Shown here: one piece after another, positions 7,819 through 13,026 of the stretch
Numbering within the stretch: the stretch's first letter is position 1
Layout: the number at the start of each line of letters is the position of its first letter
NCBI GenBank assembly: GCA_028226535.1
Contig: JAOJEG010000014.1
Coordinates: forward strand, 1-17,229
Direction: 5' to 3'
From: Candidatus Pelagibacter sp.
GTDB lineage: Bacteria > Pseudomonadota > Alphaproteobacteria > Pelagibacterales > Pelagibacteraceae
Length of the DNA stretch: 17,229 nucleotides
The notes under the pieces: generated by a model
The model's input: only the letters and a program-made list of their open reading frames with translations
Databases searched by the model: none
What the model was told of the DNA's origin: nothing
Position numbers and translations under genes: made by a program

Positions 7819-8262
7819 CTATCTCTTCTCTAAATATTTTTGATGATATTCTTCTGCTGGACAATAATTTTTTACCAAAGAAGTTTTAGTTACAATTTTT
7901 CCTGAAAATTTAATATTTTCCTCTTTAATTGCTTTTTCTGAAATTTTTTTTTGTTGATTATTAAAATAAAAAATTTCACTTCTATACTGAGTTCCAAAAT
8001 CTGGACCCTGAGAATTTAAAGTTGTTGGGTCATGAATTTCAAAAAAAAATTTTAAAATTTTTTCATAAGAAATAATTTTTGGATCAAAGTCTAATTTTAC
8101 TACTTCAGCATGATTAGTAGTTCCGGTGCATACTTCTTTATATGTTGTTTCACTATTATTGCCTCCACAATAACCTACTTCAGTTTTAACAACCCCATCA
8201 AGTTTACTAAACTTAATTTCTGGTCCCCAAAAACATCCCAAACCTAAAATTGCTATTTCCAT
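7819..8262 (-). CDS. msrA: peptide-methionine (S)-S-oxide reductase
   Basis: 147-residue MsrA that repairs methionine-S-sulfoxide in proteins. The catalytic motif GCFWG has nucleophile Cys10 very near the N-terminus. Also visible are VGYCGG (28-34), NHAEVV (50-55) and GPDFGTQYRS (86-95), and a C-terminal AEEYHQKYL. It is shorter than E. coli MsrA (about 210 residues) because both terminal extensions are missing. Extra cysteines at 32, 45 and 134 could act in resolving; Cys134 lies near the C-terminus, in the segment just before AEEYHQ. It is the first gene of the operon with the sulfurtransferase and RND genes, and it diverges from the DMT permease across 34 bases. The ATG lacks an obvious Shine-Dalgarno. 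Confidence 0.93.
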   Translation of the reverse strand: MEIAILGLGCFWGPEIKFSKLDGVVKTEVGYCGGNNSETTYKEVCTGTTNHAEVVKLDFDPKIISYEKILKFFFEIHDPTTLNSQGPDFGTQYRSEIFYFNNQQKKISEKAIKEENIKFSGKIVTKTSLVKNYCPAEEYHQKYLEKR

Positions 8263-8267
8263 TGATA

Positions 8268-8293
8268 ATTAACTTAATTAATTTAAAGTTAAT
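8268..8293. repeat. inverted repeat in divergent msrA/permease promoter gap
   Basis: ATTAACTT (8268-8275) and AAGTTAAT (8286-8293) are perfect 8-base inverted arms around a 10-base AT-only spacer. The repeat nearly fills the 34-base gap between two divergent start codons, a position where an operator would influence both genes. The AT-rich background makes a chance origin possible. Confidence 0.4.
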
Positions 8294-8296
8294 CAT

Positions 8297-9178
8297 ATGT
8301 TGTCTAAAAATCAATTGGGCTTTTTTTACATGTTCATTTCAGTATGTGCATTTTCATTAATGGATGTCATAGTTAAGTGGTCTGATGAATATCCAGTTGG
8401 AGAAGTGTTATTTTTCAGAGGTTTTTTTGGAATAATACCTCTTTTATTTCTTATACCTAAAGACAGGTACTTTGATTTTTATAAAACAAATCGACCAATG
8501 TTACATTTAAAAAGATGCTTAGCTGGTTTGATTGCATTAATGTCAATATTTATTGCTTTAAGAAATTTACCTCTTGCAACAGTCGTTAGTATTTCTTTTG
8601 CCGCTCCAATATTTACAACTATTTTTTCAATTTTTTTATTAAATGAGAAAGTTGGATTTTATAGATGGTTAGCAGTTTTAGTCGGTTTTATTGGGATCGT
8701 AGTTATTTCAGAACCAGGTTTTAGCTCATTAAATCTTTATTACATATATCCTATTATTTTTTGTTTAGGTTTGTCGTATGTTGCAATTTCAATTAGAAAA
8801 TTATCTACAACAGAGCCTGTCTGGCTTATAAGTTTTTTCTTTTCATTCTCTATAATGGTTTTGAGTTTTTTTACTTTTTATCAAAATTGGATTATGCCAA
8901 ATATGATAGATCTATTTCTACTTTCAATGATAGGAATATTGGGAGGTTTAGCAAATTTATGGTTGTCTCAATCTTATAAACTTTCAGAAGTAAGTTTAGT
9001 TTCTCCACTAAAGTATTTAGCTTTAATTTTTGCAATAATTTTTGGTTATATAATTTGGGATGAAATACCTACTTCAAAAACCCTAATAGGAGCTTTGCTA
9101 GTAATTTTTTCTTCATTTATAATATTTAAAAGAGAGATGACTTTAAAGAAACGTGTATCGGTTGCAAGACATGAGTAA
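8297..9178 (+). CDS. DMT-superfamily EamA permease
   Basis: 293-residue inner-membrane protein made of two tandem EamA repeats (about 8-138 and 145-280) with roughly ten predicted helices, the normal size and layout for drug/metabolite transporters. Typical features are visible: GFFYMFISVCAFSLMDVIVKW at the start of repeat 1, FFRGFFGIIPLLFL, the NLPLATVVSISFAAPIF helix that ends repeat 1's core, and SPLKYLALIFAIIFGYIIWDE in repeat 2. The family exports or imports small solutes such as amino acids, nucleobases or S-adenosylmethionine, and the substrate cannot be read from sequence. The ATG at 8297 gives a family-like N-terminus but has no clear Shine-Dalgarno. The stop overlaps the glycosylase ATG, so the two are co-transcribed. 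Confidence 0.88.
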   Translation: MLSKNQLGFFYMFISVCAFSLMDVIVKWSDEYPVGEVLFFRGFFGIIPLLFLIPKDRYFDFYKTNRPMLHLKRCLAGLIALMSIFIALRNLPLATVVSISFAAPIFTTIFSIFLLNEKVGFYRWLAVLVGFIGIVVISEPGFSSLNLYYIYPIIFCLGLSYVAISIRKLSTTEPVWLISFFFSFSIMVLSFFTFYQNWIMPNMIDLFLLSMIGILGGLANLWLSQSYKLSEVSLVSPLKYLALIFAIIFGYIIWDEIPTSKTLIGALLVIFSSFIIFKREMTLKKRVSVARHE

Positions 9179-9806
9179 TACCCCCGCATATTGGAATGTA
9201 GCAAAAAAATATTTATCTAAAAAAGATAAAGTTATGTCGTTTTTGATTGAAAAATATAAATCTCCATCAGAAAAAATTTTAACAACCAGAAAAGATGTTT
9301 TTTTTTCACTTTGTAAAAGTATCATTGGACAACAAATCAGTGTTGCTGCAGCAAACTCAGTTTTTTTAAGATTTAAAAAAAAATGTAAAAATAAGATTAA
9401 TGCTAAAACAGTTAATAACTTATCATTTACTCAATTAAAATCATGTGGGCTTAGCAAGCAGAAAGTAAAAGGCATTCAAAGTTTGTCAAAGCAAATTCTT
9501 GACAAATCTTTTAATCCAAGAATTATATCTAAAATGTCAGATGAAGATGCAATACTTTATCTTTCTCAATTGAGACAAATCGGAAGATGGTCAGCTGAAA
9601 TGATTTTATTGTTTACATATAATCGATCTAATATTTGGCCAGTTCAAGATATAGGTTTATTAAGAGCTATCTCAAAAAACTATAAAAAAAAATATTTACC
9701 ACCTGAAAGTTATGTAAATTTATTGAATAAAAGATTTTCACCATATTGTTCCGTCGCAACTTGGTATCTATGGAGAAGTATAGATCCAGAACCTATTCAG
9801 TACTAA
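9171..9806 (+). CDS. AlkA-like DNA-3-methyladenine glycosylase (HhH-GPD)
   Basis: 211-residue base-excision glycosylase of the HhH-GPD superfamily, removing alkylated bases such as 3-methyladenine from DNA. Seen: SLCKSIIGQQISVAAANSVF (46-65), typical of AlkA/Mag proteins; the helix-hairpin-helix LRQIGRWSAEMILLF (134-148); and catalytic Asp160 in WPVQDIGLLRA. There are no FeS cysteines, which argues against EndoIII/MutY. It is short, lacking the N-terminal domain of E. coli AlkA and more like yeast Mag1 or the small bacterial forms. The start at ATG 9171 gives an 8-base overlap with the permease; the upstream in-frame GTG at 9153 would add six residues and is less likely. It overlaps the convergent DUF1330 gene by 14 bases. 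Confidence 0.88.
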   Translation: MSNTPAYWNVAKKYLSKKDKVMSFLIEKYKSPSEKILTTRKDVFFSLCKSIIGQQISVAAANSVFLRFKKKCKNKINAKTVNNLSFTQLKSCGLSKQKVKGIQSLSKQILDKSFNPRIISKMSDEDAILYLSQLRQIGRWSAEMILLFTYNRSNIWPVQDIGLLRAISKNYKKKYLPPESYVNLLNKRFSPYCSVATWYLWRSIDPEPIQY

Positions 9807-10089
9807 ATCCCTCTACTACCTGCATATGTCTTACGGTAGTATCTTTTGCAATATCCCATCCAGCTAAATATTCCTTGCTATTATGGCATTCTATAGCCTT
9901 TTCATAACTTGGAAACTCCCACACAACTGTTCTAACAAAATCATCACCTTCAAATGTTTTGTGATTTCCACCTCTTACCAAAGGAACTCCACCAAAACTT
10001 TTTATAACTGGCGTTACAGTTTCTGCATATCTTTTTAAATTATCTTGATTTTCAACTTTGACATATAAACTGATCCAATAAGCTTTCAT
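9793..10089 (-). CDS. DUF1330 family protein (dimeric alpha/beta-barrel fold)
   Basis: 98-residue cytosolic protein matching the DUF1330 pattern: N-terminal KAYWISLYVKVENQDNLKRY, then FGGVPLVRGG (32-41), FEGDDFVRTVVWEFPS (46-61) and EYLAGW with a final VVEGF. The family is usually 95-100 residues and belongs to the ferredoxin-like dimeric alpha/beta-barrel group; no reaction is established for most members. The start is well supported: AGGGAG lies 5-6 bases upstream of the ATG. It diverges from the phosphoribosyltransferase and its 3' end overlaps the glycosylase gene, but neither neighbour suggests a function. Confidence 0.85.
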   Translation of the reverse strand: MKAYWISLYVKVENQDNLKRYAETVTPVIKSFGGVPLVRGGNHKTFEGDDFVRTVVWEFPSYEKAIECHNSKEYLAGWDIAKDTTVRHMQVVEGFSTE

Positions 10090-10132
10090 TATTTCTCCCT
10101 TTTAAAATTTTTTAGTTATGATAGTAAAATTC

Positions 10133-10651
10133 ATGGCTGACAAATTAATTATCACTTTTAATGAGTATAACAAAATTGTTGAAAAGTTAGCAATCGAGAT
10201 TCATAAAAAATATAAACCAACAGTTTTGGTTGGAATAATGAGGGGTGCAGCGCCAATATTGGATATCCTTTCAAGAATATTAAAACTACCAACCGCTTAT
10301 ATTGTTATTCAGAGTTACTCAGGAGAGGGAATGGAAGATAAACAGGGTCAACTAATGTTTGCAAGAGAAATTAGTTCTCTAGCTGAGAGCAAAGATTATA
10401 ACAAAGTACTTTTAGTGGACGATCTATCAGATACAGGTTTAACATTAAATAAAAGTATAGAGTGGCTAAAAAATTATGGCCCAACTAAAGATTATATAAA
10501 AGAGGTTAAAACAGCTTGTTTATGGAAAAAAAAATCATCAACTTTTGAACCTGATTTTTGTCCAATAAGATTAGATACAGATCCATGGATTGTTCAGCCA
10601 ACCGAACATTATGAAGAATTATCTATAGAAGAAATTATTAAAAGAAATTAA
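10133..10651 (+). CDS. purine-type phosphoribosyltransferase (Gpt/Hpt-like)
   Basis: 172-residue type I phosphoribosyltransferase. Seen: the early VLVGIMRGAAPILDILSRIL segment (31-50) holding the pyrophosphate-loop region, the PRPP-binding signature VLLVDDLSDTGLTL (92-105) with its paired Asp residues, and a C-terminal WIVQPTEHYEEL like that of xanthine-guanine enzymes. Expected reaction: a purine base plus PRPP gives the nucleoside monophosphate. The convergent AzgA-type permease supports purine salvage. Two starts are possible: ATG 10118 (five extra residues, MIVKF) and ATG 10133. I prefer 10133 because a TATGAT hexamer at 10117-10122 sits at the first ATG and could be the -10 element, leaving a nearly leaderless message. 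Neither start has a Shine-Dalgarno. Confidence 0.83.
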   Translation: MADKLIITFNEYNKIVEKLAIEIHKKYKPTVLVGIMRGAAPILDILSRILKLPTAYIVIQSYSGEGMEDKQGQLMFAREISSLAESKDYNKVLLVDDLSDTGLTLNKSIEWLKNYGPTKDYIKEVKTACLWKKKSSTFEPDFCPIRLDTDPWIVQPTEHYEELSIEEIIKRN

Positions 10652-10690
10652 TTAATAGGGCTAGAGTTAACTAGCCCTATTAAATTTTTT
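10652..10690. terminator. bidirectional intrinsic terminator between the phosphoribosyltransferase and azgA-like genes
   Basis: Perfect 13-bp stem TTAATAGGGCTAG (10652-10664) / CTAGCCCTATTAA (10671-10683) with loop AGTTAA, followed on the plus strand by T6 (10685-10690). Its position directly after one stop codon and 2 bases from the convergent stop fits use in both directions. The minus-strand tail is T-rich but interrupted. Confidence 0.88.
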
Positions 10691-10692
10691 AA

Positions 10693-12003
10693 TTAAGCAA
10701 CAGCAAAGCTTATTACACTTAATATTGCAATAATAAATATTGCTGGCGATGTAGATGAAAATTTACCAGTGAATATTTTAATTAAAGCATAAGACACAAA
10801 TGCTAAAGCAATACCGTTACTAATACTGTAGGTAAGTGGCATTGCAATCATTGCAAGAATTGCAGGAGCAGATTCTCCAATATCATCCCACTCGATATCA
10901 GTAATGTTTCTAACAAAAAGAACAGAAACAAATAATAAAGCTGCTCCATCAATTTGTTTTGGCAAACTAGTTGCAAGAGGAGCAAAAAATATACATGCTA
11001 AAAATAACAAACCAATTACTAGAGATGTCATTCCTGTTCTACCACCAGCTTTTACACCAGCACCAGACTCTACATAACTAGTAACAGTTGTTGTTCCCAT
11101 CATTGCACCCGCAACTGTACCAACACTATCAGATAACATTGCTTTATTGATGTCCTGAAGTTTACCTTGTTTATCAACTTTACCAGCAACGTTTGCAACT
11201 GATGTCAATGTTCCCGCGGTATCAAAAAAGTCAATGAATAATAAAGTAAATATTACCGTAGACATTCCTGCAGTCAGTGCTGCTGATAAATCAAACTCAA
11301 AAAGATAAGTCATTGGTGGAGGCGAACTTACAAGACCATTAAAATTGGCTAATCCTGCAGCCCATGAAATAATACTGAATACTAAAATTCCTATTATTAT
11401 ATTCCCTTTAATTTTCATTTTTTCCATTACAATGATTGCAATAAATGTTGCACAACCTAATAAAACTATTGGGTTACTTAAATCCCCAAGCTTTACCAGA
11501 GTAACCGGATCATCAACTACGACTTCCATGATCTGCAATCCAATAATTGCTAAGAATAAACCAATTCCCGCACCAATTCCCAACTTAAGACTTTTAGGAA
11601 TTGAATTTATTAACCAAGCTCTAATAGGTGTAAGAGATATTATTAAAAATAATACACCAGCAACTAGTACCGCACCTAAAGCCTCTTGAGGTGTGTAGCC
11701 CATTCCTGCGCAAACTCCAAAAGCAACAAATGCATTAATTCCCATTCCTGGTGCAAGTCCAATTGGCCAGGTTTTTCCATAAAAAGCCATTATAAAACAT
11801 GCAAGTGCTGTTGCTAATATTGTTGCGGTGTATACTGCGCCGAAATCAAAGAAACCTTTTTCGGGTCCGGCAAATTCTCCCGATAAGATAAATGGATTTA
11901 AAAACATTATATAAGCCATAGTTAAGAACGTTGTTGTTCCAGCTACTACTTCTGTTTTAAAATCTGTTTTGTGTTTTTTATAATTGAAATAATTTTCAAG
12001 CAT
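10693..12003 (-). CDS. AzgA-type purine (adenine/guanine/hypoxanthine) permease
   Basis: 436-residue polytopic transporter of the nucleobase-ascorbate superfamily, AzgA/COG2252 branch, bringing purine bases across the inner membrane by proton symport. Signatures: TEVVAGTTTFLTMAYIMFLNP (17-37), GLAPGMGINAFVAFG (82-96), DFFDTAGTLTSVANVAGK (258-275) and TSYVESGAGVKAGGRTG (308-324), all strongly conserved in the family. The start is set by a perfect AGGAGG four bases before ATG 12003; an upstream in-frame ATG at 12045 would add 14 residues and place this ribosome site inside the gene. The convergent phosphoribosyltransferase would trap imported bases as nucleotides. No purine-riboswitch core was recognised in the leader. 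Confidence 0.93.
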   Translation of the reverse strand: MLENYFNYKKHKTDFKTEVVAGTTTFLTMAYIMFLNPFILSGEFAGPEKGFFDFGAVYTATILATALACFIMAFYGKTWPIGLAPGMGINAFVAFGVCAGMGYTPQEALGAVLVAGVLFLIISLTPIRAWLINSIPKSLKLGIGAGIGLFLAIIGLQIMEVVVDDPVTLVKLGDLSNPIVLLGCATFIAIIVMEKMKIKGNIIIGILVFSIISWAAGLANFNGLVSSPPPMTYLFEFDLSAALTAGMSTVIFTLLFIDFFDTAGTLTSVANVAGKVDKQGKLQDINKAMLSDSVGTVAGAMMGTTTVTSYVESGAGVKAGGRTGMTSLVIGLLFLACIFFAPLATSLPKQIDGAALLFVSVLFVRNITDIEWDDIGESAPAILAMIAMPLTYSISNGIALAFVSYALIKIFTGKFSSTSPAIFIIAILSVISFAVA

Positions 12004-12007
12004 TTGT

Positions 12008-12013
12008 CCTCCT
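12008..12013 (-). promoter_or_regulatory. Shine-Dalgarno AGGAGG of the purine permease gene
   Basis: AGGAGG on the minus strand, 4 bases from ATG 12003. It is the strongest ribosome-binding site in the window, where most genes have weak ones, and it fixes the start at 12003 rather than 12045. Confidence 0.9.
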
Positions 12014-12068
12014 AATAATGGACAATTATTTGATTCTACCAACAAATACTCTTGAAAACTGAGATTTA

Positions 12069-12098
12069 TTCACAAATTTCAACTTAGAAGTTTATATT
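12069..12098 (+). promoter_or_regulatory. possible sigma70 promoter for the small lipoprotein
   Basis: TTCACA (12069-12074) and TATATT (12093-12098) are 18 bases apart in the 126-base divergent gap, about 30 bases before the lipoprotein ATG. This is five of six matches at -35 and a good -10, but in an AT-rich region. Confidence 0.4.
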
Positions 12099-12129
12099 TA
12101 TGCCATAATTGAGATGTTATTATCTATTT

Positions 12130-12435
12130 ATGGGAAAATTAAATTTATTTTTTTTAACATCTATTCTGATTTTAATGGTCACGGGCTGTAAGACAATTAA
12201 AGAAAAGACAGATTATATTGTTGAAAAAGAAAATGAAAAGTTGAGTAAGTATATTAGTAAACCAGCAAGTGTTTTACAAATGGATTTAGGAAAACCAGAT
12301 GAAGATTTCAAAAACGCAAAAGGAAATTTTGAGTTCATCTATAATACTAAAAAATATGGAATACCTTGTGAGAGAAGGTTTGAAATTAATTCTGAAAACA
12401 TCGTAATTGGGTTTGTATCTAACGGTTGTTTTTAA
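12130..12435 (+). CDS. small lipoprotein with BamE/SmpA-like look
   Basis: 101-residue predicted lipoprotein. The signal sequence MGKLNLFFLTSILILMVTGC ends in lipobox VTGC, lipidated Cys20. A charged, probably helical linker (21-45) follows, then a compact C-terminal part with LGKPDEDF (53-60), YGIPCERRFEI (76-86) and VIGFVSNGC (92-100). The L-G-x-P turn followed by two-stranded segments recalls the BamE/SmpA fold, but similarity is weak and the function is unknown. Cys80 and Cys100 could form a periplasmic disulfide. The ATG at 12130 is chosen because it begins directly with a good signal peptide; the in-frame TTG at 12109 would add seven poorly fitting residues. It diverges from the purine permease and is convergent with hsp20 across a shared hairpin. 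Confidence 0.75.
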   Translation: MGKLNLFFLTSILILMVTGCKTIKEKTDYIVEKENEKLSKYISKPASVLQMDLGKPDEDFKNAKGNFEFIYNTKKYGIPCERRFEINSENIVIGFVSNGCF

Positions 12436-12439
12436 TAAA

Positions 12440-12468
12440 TACTTGCGAGGAAATAATCCTCGCAAGTA
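12440..12468. terminator. shared terminator hairpin between the lipoprotein and hsp20 genes
   Basis: 12-bp perfect stem TACTTGCGAGGA (12440-12451) / TCCTCGCAAGTA (12457-12468) with loop AATAA, lying between two convergent stop codons. On the minus strand it is followed by TTTATT, a modest U-tract that fits termination of hsp20; on the plus strand no T-run follows, so termination of the lipoprotein message is less certain. Confidence 0.75.
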
Positions 12469-12477
12469 AGGTAAAAC

Positions 12478-12924
12478 TTATTTAATTTCTATAAGCTTTT
12501 TCTTTTTGTGTTCTGGAATTATTCTTTCACAAGATATTGTTAAAAGACCATCTTTAAGTTGAGCACCATTAACTTTTACATCGTCAGCAATGGTAAATGA
12601 TCTTGCAAATTGTCTTTGTGAGATACCTTTATGAATAATTTCTCCATCAACATTATTTTCCTCTGATCTACTAACTGGTTTAGTTCTTACAGTTAATAAA
12701 TTGTCTTCAAACTCAACCTCAACATCATTTTTGTTAAAGCCAGCTAATGCTACTTCAATAGCATAGTTGTCTTTTCCTGTTTTTCTGATGTTGTAGGGAG
12801 GATAATTTGACTGCATTGTCAAATTTCCATTTCCTAACATATTTTCAAATTGATCAAACATATCGTCAAAACCAATTGAAAAAGGTCTCAGTGAGTTAAA
12901 GATAGATAGATCCTTACTTGTCAT
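12478..12924 (-). CDS. ibpA: small heat-shock protein, IbpA/Hsp20 class A
   Basis: 148-residue alpha-crystallin-domain chaperone that holds unfolding proteins for later refolding by DnaK/ClpB. Seen: the class-A N-terminal arm with PFSIGFDDMFD (14-24), typical of IbpA; PPYNIRKTGKDNYAIEVAL leading into the crystallin domain (about 42-132) with AGFNKNDVEVEFEDNLLTV; the conserved GLLTI (126-130); and the IxI-like tail RIIPEH. Length fits the family. The ATG is preceded by AAGGAG at 6 bases. That ribosome site is predicted to be sequestered in a ROSE-like RNA hairpin, suggesting heat control of translation. It lies downstream of oligopeptidase B on the same strand but has its own promoter-like sequence in the 102-base gap. 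Confidence 0.94.
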   Translation of the reverse strand: MTSKDLSIFNSLRPFSIGFDDMFDQFENMLGNGNLTMQSNYPPYNIRKTGKDNYAIEVALAGFNKNDVEVEFEDNLLTVRTKPVSRSEENNVDGEIIHKGISQRQFARSFTIADDVKVNGAQLKDGLLTISCERIIPEHKKKKLIEIK

Positions 12925-12929
12925 AATTT

Positions 12930-12951
12930 ACTCCTTTTTTGTTAAGCAAGT
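12930..12951 (-). promoter_or_regulatory. ROSE-like RNA thermometer hairpin over the hsp20 ribosome-binding site
   Basis: In the minus-strand transcript ACUUGCUU (12951-12944) can pair with AAGGAGU (12936-12930) around the loop AACAAAA. The pairs are A-U, C-G, U-A, U-G, then a bulged G, then C-G, U-A, U-A. The whole Shine-Dalgarno is in the stem, and the UUGCU strand with one bulged G opposite the SD is the hallmark of ROSE thermometers of small heat-shock genes (established knowledge). The fold here is my hand pairing. Confidence 0.65.
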
Positions 12952-12961
12952 TTATTTTTGC

Positions 12962-12980
12962 AAGCCCCATTAGGCGACTT
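12962..12980 (-). promoter_or_regulatory. first hairpin of the hsp20 leader
   Basis: AAGUCGCC / GGGGCUU can pair (seven pairs, one G-U, one bulged G) around UAAU at the predicted 5' end of the hsp20 message. It is not followed by a U-run, so it is unlikely to terminate the upstream ptrB message. Multi-hairpin leaders with the last one covering the SD are the usual ROSE layout. Confidence 0.5.
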
Positions 12981-12986
12981 ACAAGA

Positions 12987-13016
12987 ATTATATAATAATT
13001 GGTTTTAATTTTTCAA
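12987..13016 (-). promoter_or_regulatory. sigma70-like promoter of hsp20
   Basis: TTGAAA (13011-13016) and TATAAT (12987-12992) on the minus strand, spaced by 18 bases. The start would fall near 12980, giving a leader of about 56 bases. CTTGAA also resembles the first part of a sigma32 -35 element, but no sigma32 -10 (CCCCAT-like) follows at the right distance. Confidence 0.6.
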
Positions 13017-13026
13017 GATTAGGGAA

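Noticed and set aside
9153..9170. GTG start six codons upstream for the AlkA-like gene.
   Set aside because: It deepens the overlap with the permease gene without a ribosome site; ATG 9171 gives a natural N-terminus.
12004..12129. Purine riboswitch upstream of the purine permease.
   Set aside because: The leader lacks the paired loops and conserved core pyrimidines of a purine aptamer as far as can be read by eye; it is mostly AT-rich, with a plain AGGAGG.
12962..12980. Terminator of the oligopeptidase B gene.
   Set aside because: The hairpin is short with a bulge, and no U-run follows on the minus strand.
12925..13026. Sigma32 promoter for hsp20, suggested by CTTGAA and by a CCCCATTA at 12965-12972.
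   Set aside because: CCCCATTA is on the opposite strand to hsp20 and to the CTTGAA, with no matching -35 at the right distance; the TTGAAA/TATAAT pair fits sigma70 better.
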